Origin: Pseudomonas shirazensis
GTDB taxonomy: Bacteria > Pseudomonadota > Gammaproteobacteria > Pseudomonadales > Pseudomonadaceae
Assembly (NCBI RefSeq): GCF_014268785.2
Contig: NZ_JABWRD020000003.1
Span: 806,001 to 870,000, forward strand
Length of the DNA stretch: 64,000 nt
Direction: 5' to 3'
Part shown: piece by piece, positions 51,647 through 62,879 of the stretch
Layout of the letters: every line of letters starts with the position of its first letter
How positions within the stretch are numbered: position 1 is the first letter of the stretch
The notes under the pieces: model-generated
What the model was told of the DNA's origin: nothing
The model's input: only the letters and a program-made list of their open reading frames with translations
The model's database searches: none
Position numbers and translations under genes: made by a program

Positions 51647-52558
51647 ATGATTAAACAACGCACCCTGAAGAACATTATCCGTGCCACAGGTGTCGGTCTG
51701 CACTCCGGTGAGAAGGTCTACCTGACCCTCAAGCCTGCGCCTGTGGATACCGGCATCGTCTTCCGCCGCGCCGACCTCGATCCTGTGGTCGAGATTCCGG
51801 CTCGTGCGGCCAACGTTGGCGAGACAACCATGTCGACGACGTTGGTCAACGGTGACGTCAAGGTCGATACGGTCGAGCACTTGCTCTCCGCCATGGCGGG
51901 TCTGGGCATCGATAACGCCTACGTCGAGCTCTCCGCCTCGGAAGTGCCGATCATGGATGGCAGCGCCGGTCCCTTTGTATTCCTGATTCAGTCTGCCGGC
52001 CTGGAAGAGCAGGACGCAGCCAAGAAGTTCATCCGCATCCTGCGTGAAGTGTCAGTGGAGGATGGCGACAAGCGCGCAACCTTCCTGCCTTTCGAAGGGT
52101 TCAAGGTGAGCTTCGAGATCGACTTCGATCACCCGGTCCTCAAGGACCAGACCCAAAGTGCCAGCGTCGACTTCTCCAGCACCTCGTTCGTGAAAGAAGT
52201 CAGCCGTGCACGGACCTTCGGGTTCATGCGCGACATCGAGTATCTGCGCGAGCAGAATCTGGCACTGGGTGGCAGCGTCGATAACGCCATCGTTGTCGAT
52301 GAGACCGGCGTGCTCAACGAAGACGGCCTTCGCTCCGAAGACGAGTTCGTCAAGCACAAGATTCTCGATGCCATCGGCGATCTGTATCTGCTCGGCAACA
52401 GCCTGATCGGCGAGTTCAAGGGCTACAAGTCCGGGCACGCGCTGAACAACCAGCTGCTGCGCAAGCTGATTGCAGAAAAAGATGCCTGGGAAGTGGTCAC
52501 CTTCGAAGATGCCAGTACGGCACCGATCTCCTACATGCGCCCTGTTGCGGCTGTGTAA
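51647..52558 (+). CDS. lpxC: UDP-3-O-acyl-N-acetylglucosamine deacetylase LpxC
   Basis: LpxC performs the committed step of lipid A synthesis. The 303-residue zinc enzyme has TGVGLHSGEKVYL, the zinc ligands HLLSA (His78 region), and LDAIGDLYLLGNSLIGEFKGYKSGHALNNQLL with a second His. Length matches P. aeruginosa LpxC (303). It lies at the end of the dcw cluster, 112 bases after ftsZ, behind an inverted repeat, so it may have its own promoter. In E. coli its amount is set by FtsH proteolysis. Confidence 0.96.
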   Translation: MIKQRTLKNIIRATGVGLHSGEKVYLTLKPAPVDTGIVFRRADLDPVVEIPARAANVGETTMSTTLVNGDVKVDTVEHLLSAMAGLGIDNAYVELSASEVPIMDGSAGPFVFLIQSAGLEEQDAAKKFIRILREVSVEDGDKRATFLPFEGFKVSFEIDFDHPVLKDQTQSASVDFSSTSFVKEVSRARTFGFMRDIEYLREQNLALGGSVDNAIVVDETGVLNEDGLRSEDEFVKHKILDAIGDLYLLGNSLIGEFKGYKSGHALNNQLLRKLIAEKDAWEVVTFEDASTAPISYMRPVAAV

Positions 52559-52582
52559 GTTCGAACACTCTCTAGTTCATTG

Positions 52583-52608
52583 AGGCCACCTTCGGGTGGC
52601 CTTTTTAT
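52583..52608. terminator. Terminator after lpxC
   Basis: An 8-bp stem (52583-52590 with 52595-52602) with TTCG loop is followed by TTTTATT. It ends the dcw cluster on the side converging with the DUF721 gene. Confidence 0.88.
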
Positions 52609-52618
52609 TGGGCAGAAC

Positions 52619-53080
52619 TCAGCGCTGATGCTTGTTCTGGGCGTGGCATGCCAGGCGCTCCAGAGCCGCTTTGAGCTTGGGGTCGTCAATGCCTGCGGCG
52701 GTTTCGCGCAGGCTCTGCGCGGCATCGCCGGAGAGCTGGGTCGGGTGCCCGCCGCGTTTGGCCGGGATCACTGGCGGCTGCACCTTGAACAGGATCCGCC
52801 GCAGGTTGGCGAATACTTCAAGTTCGATCAGTTGCCGTTGCAGGCGTTTTTGCTGATAGCGCAGGCGCGTGGCCCAGTGGCCATCGGTGACCACCAGCAG
52901 CAACACACCGTCGCGCCAGGAGGCCACGTGGCAGTGCTCACGGGCCGCCGGTTGCAGCTGACTTTCGAGCAAACGCTGCAGATGCACCAGGCGTTCAGCC
53001 TGATTGAGCAGCAGCCGTAGCGGTCGGACTTCACGCAGGAGCGCGGCCGGCAGCCGGGCGGGCGAGGGTTTGTAAGCCAT
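52619..53080 (-). CDS. DciA-like DUF721 protein
   Basis: This 153-residue basic protein has a KH-like N-terminal domain of the DUF721 family (about 20-110; LLLNQAERLVHLQRLLESQLQ and VVTDGHWATRLRYQQKRLQRQL) followed by a flexible tail. Members named DciA load the replicative helicase DnaB in bacteria that lack DnaC, which fits Pseudomonas. The start at 53080 gives MAYKPSPARLP, and an extra in-frame 13 codons upstream are unlikely. Convergent with lpxC and divergent from secA, as in related genomes. Confidence 0.82.
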   Translation of the reverse strand: MAYKPSPARLPAALLREVRPLRLLLNQAERLVHLQRLLESQLQPAAREHCHVASWRDGVLLLVVTDGHWATRLRYQQKRLQRQLIELEVFANLRRILFKVQPPVIPAKRGGHPTQLSGDAAQSLRETAAGIDDPKLKAALERLACHAQNKHQR

Positions 53081-53440
53081 GACGGTACGCAGGAAGTTAC
53101 AGAATGGCCATCTTAGCATCTGCGTGCGCAGCGCTGAGTGATTGCCGGTGGGGACAGGTGATGCAGTTGCCCTGGATCAGCAAGCAATTGCCGGGGCCAG
53201 GCATGTTGTGCAGGATAATAGCGATTCTCGGCAGCTTTCATCTTCAGCAAACCTTGAACTTGTAATAATCACCCTCATCTAAGAACCGTCCCCACCCTAG
53301 CGCTGTGCCAGCATCGTGGCAATCGACCACTTTCCTCACCATCGTTTCCGGGTAGAATGCTCGTTCGCATGCGGCCCAAGGGCTGCTCGGGCGACTCATG
53401 GGGCCGCCCTCCATCCCTAAGTGTGGAAGATCCTGCCGAT
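53081..53440. other. Intergenic region between the DUF721 gene and secA
   Basis: This 360-base gap contains no gene and no SecM-like leader peptide that I could support. Two features stand out: GGTGGGGAC near 53152 and its inverse GTCCCCACC near 53288 form a distant 9-bp inverted pair, and TGTAATAAT near 53261-53269 could serve as a -10. The secA ribosome site is weak (GGAAGATC). No further assignment is possible. Confidence 0.4.
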
Positions 53441-56170
<2,730 letters not shown>

Positions 56171-56176
<6 letters not shown>

Positions 56177-56203
56177 TGCGAGTGATGCGAGTGATGCGAG
56201 TGA
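56171..56203 (+). repeat. 9-bp tandem repeat over the secA stop codon
   Basis: The unit GAGTGATGC is repeated 3.7 times. Because the unit is nine bases, each copy places another TGA in the secA frame (56174, 56183, 56192, 56201). The pattern looks like replication slippage that duplicated the stop codon. Confidence 0.9.
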
Positions 56204-56231
56204 TCTAAGGCCGCTGCTGGCTTGAGATTTT

Positions 56232-56280
56232 TGGGCTGCTTTGCAGCCCATCGCGACACAAGGCCGCTCCTACAGGCACC
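56232..56280. repeat. REP-like extragenic palindrome between secA and argJ
   Basis: GGGCTGCTTTGCAGCCC forms an 8-bp hairpin and is followed by ATCGCGACACAAGGCCGCTCCTACAGG-type sequence, a common Pseudomonas intergenic repeat. Only one full arm is present. It may end secA transcripts. Confidence 0.75.
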
Positions 56281-56346
56281 GTAAAGGTGTCAGTTGGGGC
56301 GGCTTTGTTTCATGGAACCTATCTGTTTTTATCTAGGAGCGCTCTA

Positions 56347-57564
56347 ATGGCTGTTGGTCTTGGTCCTTTGCCCACCCTGCACCCGGTTCCCGGTTTTGAA
56401 CTTGGCATCGCTTCGGCGGGCATCAAGCGCCCTGGGCGCAAGGACGTCGTGGTAATGCGCTGCGCCGAAGGCTCCAGCGTGGCTGGCGTGTTCACCCTCA
56501 ACGCGTTCTGCGCGGCGCCGGTGATCCTCGCCAAGCAACGCGTGCAGGGCACCGTGCGTTACCTGCTGACCAATACCGGCAATGCCAACGCCGGTACCGG
56601 CGCACCAGGCCTGGCCGCCGCTGAGCGCACCTGTGCCAAACTGGCCGAGCTGACCGGCGTTGACGCCCAGGCGGTGCTGCCGTTCTCCACCGGTGTGATC
56701 GGTGAGCCGCTGCCGGTCGAGAAGATCGAGGCCGCGCTGCAGGCTGCACTGGACAACCTTTCGGAAAATCACTGGGCTGAAGCCGCTACCGGCATCATGA
56801 CCACCGACACCCTGCCCAAGGGTGCCAGCCGTCAGTTCCAGTTCGATGGCCAGACCATCACCGTCACCGGCATCAGCAAAGGCGCCGGCATGATTCGCCC
56901 GAACATGGCGACCATGCTTGGCTACATCGCTACCGACGCCAAGGTCGCTCCGGCGGTGCTCAAGGATCTGATCCTCGACGGCGCCAACAAGTCGTTCAAC
57001 CGCATCACCATCGATGGCGACACCTCGACCAACGACTGCTGCATGCTGATTGCCACCGGCCAGGCCAAGGTCGCTGAAGTGACCGAAGCCAAGGGCGAGC
57101 TGTTCGACGCCTTGAAGCAAGCAGTGTTCGAAGTGTGCATGGAAGTAGCCCAGGCGATCGTGCGTGACGGCGAAGGCGCGACCAAGTTCGTTACCGTGCA
57201 GGTCAACGGTGGTGGCAATCACCAGGAATGCCTCGACGTCGGTTATGCCGTGGCGCATTCGCCGCTGATCAAGACCGCGTTGTTCGCCTCCGATCCCAAC
57301 TGGGGCCGTATCCTCGCTGCCGTCGGCCGGGCTGGCGTGCCTGAGCTGGACGTCAGCCTGATCGACGTTTTCCTCGGTGACGTGTGCATCGCCAGCAAAG
57401 GCGGGCGCAGCCCAAGTTACACCGAAGAGCAAGGCTCCAAGGTCATGGCCGAAGAAGAGATCACCATTCGTATCGAGCTGGGTCGCGGCCAGTGCAGCGA
57501 GACCATCTGGACCACCGACCTGTCCCACGAGTACGTCAAGATCAACGCCGAATACCGGACATGA
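56347..57564 (+). CDS. argJ: Bifunctional ornithine acetyltransferase / N-acetylglutamate synthase ArgJ
   Basis: ArgJ moves the acetyl group from N-acetylornithine to glutamate in the cyclic arginine pathway. The 405-residue proenzyme self-cleaves at the Thr of the conserved motif KGAGMIRPNMATMLGYIATD (Ala-Thr cut within ATML), giving alpha and beta chains. Also visible are TNTGNANAGTG and ASDPNWGRILAAVGRAG. TAGGAG ahead of the ATG at 56347 supports the start. The open frame extends to 56287 without a ribosome site. Confidence 0.95.
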   Translation: MAVGLGPLPTLHPVPGFELGIASAGIKRPGRKDVVVMRCAEGSSVAGVFTLNAFCAAPVILAKQRVQGTVRYLLTNTGNANAGTGAPGLAAAERTCAKLAELTGVDAQAVLPFSTGVIGEPLPVEKIEAALQAALDNLSENHWAEAATGIMTTDTLPKGASRQFQFDGQTITVTGISKGAGMIRPNMATMLGYIATDAKVAPAVLKDLILDGANKSFNRITIDGDTSTNDCCMLIATGQAKVAEVTEAKGELFDALKQAVFEVCMEVAQAIVRDGEGATKFVTVQVNGGGNHQECLDVGYAVAHSPLIKTALFASDPNWGRILAAVGRAGVPELDVSLIDVFLGDVCIASKGGRSPSYTEEQGSKVMAEEEITIRIELGRGQCSETIWTTDLSHEYVKINAEYRT

Positions 57565-57629
57565 TCATTGGCCTGCGCCCTGGTCTGGCCACTGGCCGGG
57601 GCGCCTGACGCAGCAACGGAGGGTACAAG

Positions 57630-58574
57630 GTGCAGCGGATTCATGTAGTAGCGGCGGTTATCCGCGGTGGCGACGGGCGGGTCCTCATCGCCCGTCGCGC
57701 CGATAGCCAGCATCAGGGCGGCCTTTGGGAGTTTCCCGGGGGCAAGGTCGAGGCCGGTGAAAGCGTCGAAGCAGCGCTGGCCCGTGAGCTGCGCGAGGAG
57801 CTTGGTATCGAGGTCAGCGGATCACGCCCGCTGATCAAGATCAGCCATGACTACCCGGACAAGCAAATCCTGCTCGATGTGCGTGAGGTCGATGCATTTA
57901 GCGGCGAGCCGCATGGCGCCGAAGGTCAGCCGCTGGAATGGGTCGCGCCGCGTGACCTGCACCAGTACGAGTTCCCTGCGGCAAACAAGCCCATCGTCGC
58001 CGCTGCACGCTTGCCGGATCAGTACTTGATCACCCCTGATGGCCTCGAAGTGCCGCCGATGTTGCGCGGTATCCAGAAGGCTGTGGCCAACGGCATCAAG
58101 CTGGTTCAGCTGCGCGCGCCGGACATGTACGACCCCAAGTACCGTGATGTCGCGGTAGATGCGGCTGGACTGTGTGCGGGCAAAGCCCAACTGATGCTCA
58201 AAGGTCCGTTGGAATGGTTGGGCGACTTCCCCTCGGCCGGCTGGCACCTGACTGCCGCGCAATTACGCAAGTACGCCGCCAAGGGCCGGCCGTTCCCGGA
58301 GCATCGTTGGTTGGCAGCGTCTTGCCACAATGCCGAAGAGTTGGCCCTGGCGGCGCAGATGGGGGTCGACTTCGTCACTCTGTCGCCAGTCCAGGCGACT
58401 CAGACCCACCCCGATGCACTGCCATTGGGTTGGGAGCAGGCCGCGGCGTTGATTGACAGCGTCAGCTTCCCGGTGTTCTTGCTGGGCGGCGTCAGCGCTG
58501 CCGACCGTGAGCGTGCCTGGCAGGCAGGCGCCCAAGGTGTGGCGGGTATCCGCGCGTTCTGGCCTGAGCTTTAA
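57630..58574 (+). CDS. Nudix hydrolase fused to a ThiE/TenI-like domain
   Basis: This 314-residue protein joins an N-terminal MutT-type Nudix hydrolase (about 1-130) with the intact Nudix box GGKVEAGESVEAALARELRE-ELG to a C-terminal (about 140-314) thiamine phosphate synthase-like barrel (PPMLRGIQKAVANGIKLVQLR, DFVTLSPVQATQTHP, FLLGGVSAADRERA). The first half likely clears 8-oxo-dGTP; whether the second half is catalytic is not known. The GTG start at 57630 is preceded by GGAGGG. Follows argJ by 65 bases, as in many Pseudomonas. Confidence 0.9.
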   Translation: MQRIHVVAAVIRGGDGRVLIARRADSQHQGGLWEFPGGKVEAGESVEAALARELREELGIEVSGSRPLIKISHDYPDKQILLDVREVDAFSGEPHGAEGQPLEWVAPRDLHQYEFPAANKPIVAAARLPDQYLITPDGLEVPPMLRGIQKAVANGIKLVQLRAPDMYDPKYRDVAVDAAGLCAGKAQLMLKGPLEWLGDFPSAGWHLTAAQLRKYAAKGRPFPEHRWLAASCHNAEELALAAQMGVDFVTLSPVQATQTHPDALPLGWEQAAALIDSVSFPVFLLGGVSAADRERAWQAGAQGVAGIRAFWPEL

Positions 58575-58587
58575 GCTGGCATGAATC

Positions 58588-58605
58588 GGGGCGTGCCTGC
58601 GCCCC
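58588..58605. other. Hairpin between convergent genes
   Basis: A 6-bp stem (58588-58593 with 58600-58605) lies between the Nudix-ThiE gene and the convergent adenosyltransferase gene. It has no clear T-tract, so any terminator role is uncertain. Confidence 0.35.
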
Positions 58606-58625
58606 CGTTCAGCCGGATAGCAAGA

Positions 58626-59192
58626 TCAAGCCTCAGGCTTTTTCGCCGCCTGCCACAGCACTTCTGCAACGCCCTGACGGCGGCCAATGATACGCGCTGC
58701 AACAAACAGCAAATCCGACACCCGATTGATATACGCCAAGCCAACCCCTTCCAGCGGCTCCAGCGCATTCAGCGCCTGGCAGCGGCGCTCGGCGGTGCGC
58801 GCCTGGCTGCGACAGACGTGGGCCTGCGCGACTAGTGCCGAACCGCTGGGCAGGATAAAGTTTTCCAGTGGGCCAAGTTCGTCGTTCCAGCGGTCGATCG
58901 CTGCTTCCAGTCGCTCGACTTCAGCCTGGTTCAAGGCCTGATAACTTGGCATCGCCAGCTCGCCACCGAGGTCGAACAAGCGGTGCTGACAAGGCTTCAG
59001 CACGTCGCTCAGCTCATCCAGCCCAGCCTCGCTCAGGCCCGCGAGCAGCACACCGAGTTGGCTGTTGAGGGTGTCGACCTCGCCAATCGCCTCGATCCGA
59101 GGGTGGTCCTTGGGCACGCGGCGGCCGTCGCCAAGGCCGGTTTCGCCTTTGTCACCGGTGCGGGTGTAGATTTTCGACAGGCGAAAGCCCAT
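58626..59192 (-). CDS. PduO-type cob(I)alamin adenosyltransferase
   Basis: This enzyme adds the adenosyl group of ATP to reduced cobalamin to make coenzyme B12. The 188-residue helical product has the PduO signature YTRTGDKGETGLGDGRRVPKD at the N-terminus, and AHVCRSQARTAERRCQAL with NRVSDLLFVAARI at the C-terminus. It lies immediately downstream of the sensor kinase gene (1 base between the kinase stop and its start), so the two are cotranscribed. Confidence 0.92.
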   Translation of the reverse strand: MGFRLSKIYTRTGDKGETGLGDGRRVPKDHPRIEAIGEVDTLNSQLGVLLAGLSEAGLDELSDVLKPCQHRLFDLGGELAMPSYQALNQAEVERLEAAIDRWNDELGPLENFILPSGSALVAQAHVCRSQARTAERRCQALNALEPLEGVGLAYINRVSDLLFVAARIIGRRQGVAEVLWQAAKKPEA

Positions 59193-59193
59193 G

Positions 59194-61224
59194 TCATGTC
59201 TCCGTAGTGGCCGGTGCAGCAGGCACGGGCGAGCCGAGGGGCAGGCGCAGGGTAAAGCAGGTGCCCTGGCCGGGCGAGGACTGCACCTCCATCTGCCCCT
59301 TGTGGTTGTTGGTGATGATGAAATACGAAACCGATAGGCCCAGGCCTGTGCCCTGGCCGATCTCCTTGGTGGTGAAGAACGGCTCGAAGGTACGCTTGCG
59401 CACCGCTTCGGGCATGCCGATGCCGTTGTCCTCGACCTGAATTTCCGCCCACGGCGGATTGAGCCGAGTGCGCAGGATGATACGGCCTGGCTCGCTCGGT
59501 TGCGGGCGCAGGTGGATCGCCTGGGCGGCGTTCTTCAACAGGTTGAGCAGTACTTGTTCAAGCTCGTTGGCGGTGCATGGCACCGGCCCCAGTTGCGGGT
59601 CGAACTGGCGGACGATGGCCTGGCCCTTGAAGTCGAAACCAATTGCCAGATCGAAGTCGTTGCCGGCAATTTCCACCGCCTGGTCGATCAGCGCGGGCAG
59701 GCTGCAGGGGGCCAGCTGGCGATTGCTGAGACGGCTGAAGCTGAGCATGTGGGTGACGATCTTGGCCGCGCGGGCGCCGGCCTGCTGGATGCCGTCGAGC
59801 AGCTGCGGTACTTCGCGGCTGTCCAGATAACGGCTGATCTGGGGCAGGTCGATGCCCAGTTCTTCTGCCTGCTCCTGATTGCGTGGCAGCTCGGGTGACA
59901 GCCGTCGACGGATGTTCTGCACGTTGTGCAGGATCGCCCCGAGCGGGTTGTTGATCTCATGCGCCATGCCTGCGGCCAGGCCCCCCACGGAGAGCATCTT
60001 TTCCGACTGCACCATCATCTCTTCCAGCGATATGCGCTGGGTGATGTCGTCGATGCGGATCACCACGCCACGGCCGCCACCACCGGTCAGTGGATAGAAG
60101 GTCAGGGCGTAGTGGCGGGCGTCGTCGTCCTTGTGCCAGGTGACCCGCTCGATCTTCGCCACCCGATGTTTTTCGACGGTGTCCTTGAGCTGCGGCAGAA
60201 ACGGCTTAAGCGGCTCGAAGGCGATGAAAATAGGCTGGTTCAGCGCCTCATCCAGACGCGTCCCGGAGAGCGCGGTGGCTTCCTGGTTCCATTGGGTCAC
60301 GTACAGCTGTTCGTCCAGTGCGATCAGCGCCGAGGGCATGGAGTCGATGATGCTGTTGAGGTAATTCTGAAAGCCGGTGAGTTTTTTCTCGATCTTGCTG
60401 CGCACCTGGACTTCCAGCTCCAGTTTGCGATTGGTGTGGCGGGTTTCTTCGGCCAGGCCCTGGGCCTGATCGTAGGCCGTCTGGAATTCGTCACGGGTAC
60501 GTTTGAGTTGCTGCTCGCGGGCTTCGATGCGCGACAGCATGGTATTGAAAGCGTTGGCCAGACTGCCGATTTCATCGTCGTTGCCGCGCTGCGCGCGCAG
60601 GGCATAGCTCTCTTCGCGGGTGACCTGGCGGCTGAGTTCTTCGAGCTGGTTGATCGGCTGGGTGATCAGCCGTTTGATCTGCCGGGCGATCACCAGCCAG
60701 AGCAGGATGCTGAACACCAGAATCGCCAGGCTGGCGGTCAGCGTGCCGGTGTAGAACGCGGTCGGCAGCTCGCTGCTGGCTACCAGGAGGAGAAACGCCG
60801 GCGGGTTACCCGGACGCGGCAGGCGAATCAGTTGAGTGCTGCGAAACTCCATCAGGCGCCAACCGTCGATGTTGCGATAGCGCTTGGGCAAGGCCAGCGG
60901 TTCGCCGTGCTGCAGTTGCGCGAGCATGCGCCCGTCGCTGCCGTAGACCGCTGCGGCGCGCAGTGGGGTGTAGCTGTCGAGTTCCTTGAGCAGGGCGTTG
61001 GCGTTATCGCTGGAATCACCGGCGCGGGCCGACAGCTGCGGGTTGGCCACAAGCCTGCCGATGGTTTGCAGCGCCTGTGGCGCCATGCTTTCCTGGGTGA
61101 TCCAGTAGGCCGCGCTGATAAAGGTCAGGTTGGCCACCAGCAGGATGGTGATCAGCAGTACCAGCAGGGCCGCAAGCAGTTTCTGCCCGACCGGGAGGTT
61201 ATCCAGGCGTTGGCGCAGTTTCAT
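59194..61224 (-). CDS. Membrane-bound sensor histidine kinase (orphan)
   Basis: This 676-residue kinase has two membrane spans (about 18-43 and 168-190) enclosing a periplasmic sensor, a HAMP domain (QPINQLEELSRQVTREESYAL), a coiled coil, a PAS domain (about 295-410), a HisKA domain with the phosphorylated His in AGMAHEINNPLGAILHNVQ, and an ATPase domain (NLLKNAAQAI, VEDNGIGMPEAVR, GQGTGLGLSVSYFI). There is no response regulator nearby, so its partner is unknown. I chose the ATG at 61224; a TTG at 61230 is also in frame. Confidence 0.9.
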   Translation of the reverse strand: MKLRQRLDNLPVGQKLLAALLVLLITILLVANLTFISAAYWITQESMAPQALQTIGRLVANPQLSARAGDSSDNANALLKELDSYTPLRAAAVYGSDGRMLAQLQHGEPLALPKRYRNIDGWRLMEFRSTQLIRLPRPGNPPAFLLLVASSELPTAFYTGTLTASLAILVFSILLWLVIARQIKRLITQPINQLEELSRQVTREESYALRAQRGNDDEIGSLANAFNTMLSRIEAREQQLKRTRDEFQTAYDQAQGLAEETRHTNRKLELEVQVRSKIEKKLTGFQNYLNSIIDSMPSALIALDEQLYVTQWNQEATALSGTRLDEALNQPIFIAFEPLKPFLPQLKDTVEKHRVAKIERVTWHKDDDARHYALTFYPLTGGGGRGVVIRIDDITQRISLEEMMVQSEKMLSVGGLAAGMAHEINNPLGAILHNVQNIRRRLSPELPRNQEQAEELGIDLPQISRYLDSREVPQLLDGIQQAGARAAKIVTHMLSFSRLSNRQLAPCSLPALIDQAVEIAGNDFDLAIGFDFKGQAIVRQFDPQLGPVPCTANELEQVLLNLLKNAAQAIHLRPQPSEPGRIILRTRLNPPWAEIQVEDNGIGMPEAVRKRTFEPFFTTKEIGQGTGLGLSVSYFIITNNHKGQMEVQSSPGQGTCFTLRLPLGSPVPAAPATTET

Positions 61225-61263
61225 GGGCAAGGCAGTGTCCGTATTCGGGTCAGAGGGCAGCGA

Positions 61264-62181
61264 TCAGTCACTGGGCAGACCGCGTGCCTGCAGGTTATCG
61301 ACCAATCGCTGGCGCAGGTGTTCCAGCTCCACCAGGGCCAGGCCATGGCGGTGGGCGGCGCGGCAGGCGTAGCCGAGCAGGTAATGCAGCTCGGTGCGGC
61401 GGCCATGGCGCACGTCTTGATACATGGAAGAATAATTGGCTGCAGTCGCCAGAATCACCCGCTGTACTTCTTCGTTCAGGCCCTCGGCCGCTTGCGGCTG
61501 GCCGCAGTAGTGCAGCAGTTGCGCCAGCTCGGCGCACAGCGCATCCACCTCACTCAAGTGCTCGAGCAGGCCACCGTTCTGGCAGTCGTGCAGTACGGTC
61601 AGCGGGTTGATCGCGCAGTTCAGGGCCAGCTTGCGCCACAGCCGGCTGAGAATATCCACCGTCCACTGGGCGGGGATGCCGGCCTCCTCGAGGTCACTGA
61701 ACCACTCGGCCGGGGCGGGGTTGAGCGGGTCGCCCAACCAGTTGAAGCCATGCCCGGCAAACTGCACCTGCCAGTCCGCCGGACGAAACGCGCCTTCGGT
61801 ACTGGAGGCAAAGATACAGCGCGCATGGGGCACCTGATCGGCCACCTCGTCCTGGCTGCCAAGGCCGTTCTGCAACAGAATCAGCTCGGCGCCCGCAGCC
61901 AGACGAGGGGCCAGCCTGGCCAGGGCAGGGGCGGCATCGTAGGCTTTACAGGCCACCAACAAGCGATGAATCGGCGCGTGCGCTTCATCGGCTTCGGCGG
62001 GGATGGCAAAAAAGCTGCTGTGCGCTTGCTCGATCAAGCTCAGGCCGCCGACGGCCTGGTACGCCGCCAGACGCTGCGGGTCGCGCAGGATCAAACGGAC
62101 CGCCTTGCCCGCACGGGCCAGCCGGCAGGCCCAGAGGCTGCCCAGGCTGCCGGCGCCGAGAATATGCCAGGTGCTGCTCAT
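61264..62181 (-). CDS. panE: 2-dehydropantoate 2-reductase (PanE/ApbA family)
   Basis: The enzyme reduces ketopantoate to pantoate with NADPH in coenzyme A synthesis. The 305-residue product has the nucleotide-binding ILGAGSLGSLWACRLARAG (about 7-25), the catalytic Lys in CKAYDAAPAL, and KLALNCAINPLTVLHDCQNG with the second conserved Lys. It could be one of several paralogues. It heads the minus-strand group panE-kinase-adenosyltransferase and is divergent from yajQ. Confidence 0.85.
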   Translation of the reverse strand: MSSTWHILGAGSLGSLWACRLARAGKAVRLILRDPQRLAAYQAVGGLSLIEQAHSSFFAIPAEADEAHAPIHRLLVACKAYDAAPALARLAPRLAAGAELILLQNGLGSQDEVADQVPHARCIFASSTEGAFRPADWQVQFAGHGFNWLGDPLNPAPAEWFSDLEEAGIPAQWTVDILSRLWRKLALNCAINPLTVLHDCQNGGLLEHLSEVDALCAELAQLLHYCGQPQAAEGLNEEVQRVILATAANYSSMYQDVRHGRRTELHYLLGYACRAAHRHGLALVELEHLRQRLVDNLQARGLPSD

Positions 62182-62199
62182 CTACGTTTCGCAACCCGT

Positions 62200-62205
62200 T
62201 ATAAT
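62200..62205 (+). promoter_or_regulatory. Candidate -10 of the yajQ promoter
   Basis: TATAAT matches the consensus exactly and lies 80 bases before yajQ. The corresponding -35 is poor, so the transcription start near 62212 is only a suggestion. Confidence 0.45.
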
Positions 62206-62284
62206 GTGTCCCGCATTTTAACCATCAAACCCTGCGCGCTCCATCTTCACGCTGAGCGCGGCGCTTTCATATTGGAGAACAACC

Positions 62285-62770
62285 ATGCCTTCGTTCGACG
62301 TGGTATCGGAACTGGACAAGCACGAAGTGCAGAACGCAGTCGACAACGCCATCAAGGAGCTGGACCGCCGCTACGACCTCAAAGGTAAGGGTAGCTTCGA
62401 ATTCAAGGAAAAGGACCAGACCGTGCTGATGACCGCCGAGGCCGAGTTCCAGCTCGAGGCGATGGTCGAGATCCTGCGCAGCGCATTGGTCAAACGTAAG
62501 ATCGAAGTGAAGTGCCTCGAGGTCAAGGACGCCTATGCCTCGGGCAAGGAAATGAAACAGGAAGCGACCTTCCGCGAAGGCATCGACAAGGAGCTGGCGA
62601 AGAAGATCGTCGCCCACATCAAAGACGCCAAGCTCAAGGTCCAGGCCGCCATCCAGGGCGAACAGGTACGCGTCACCGGCAAGAAGCGTGACGATCTGCA
62701 AGAAGCGATCGCTGCACTGCGCGCCAAGGAATTCGACATGCCGCTGCAGTTCAACAACTTCCGCGATTGA
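62285..62770 (+). CDS. yajQ: YajQ-family nucleotide-binding protein
   Basis: The 161-residue protein has the two-domain fold of UPF0234/YajQ, with MPSFDVVSELDKHEVQNAVDNA at the start, RYDLKGKGSFEFKEKDQTVLM, and the C-terminal KRDDLQEAIAALRAKEFDMPLQFNNFRD. YajQ proteins bind nucleotides, and some bind cyclic di-GMP to control transcription in xanthomonads. GGAGAACAACC before the ATG supports the start. Confidence 0.93.
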   Translation: MPSFDVVSELDKHEVQNAVDNAIKELDRRYDLKGKGSFEFKEKDQTVLMTAEAEFQLEAMVEILRSALVKRKIEVKCLEVKDAYASGKEMKQEATFREGIDKELAKKIVAHIKDAKLKVQAAIQGEQVRVTGKKRDDLQEAIAALRAKEFDMPLQFNNFRD

Positions 62771-62879
62771 CCTGGCCGCAGGAACCCCATTGCCACACTG
62801 AGGTCCATGGGGCTCCTCGCCGCGGCCTGTCTGCGGCCTGCTTCACTGTGTACATGCCGTTTGGCATCAGGAGAAAGTT

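Noticed and set aside
53257..53440. SecM-like arrest peptide before secA
   Set aside because: No short open frame with a secretion signal and arrest-like motif is present.
59926..62388. 820-codon plus-strand open frame opposite the sensor kinase and panE
   Set aside because: It is a shadow of high-G+C genes on the other strand; the sequence is low in complexity, has no recognised motif and no ribosome site.
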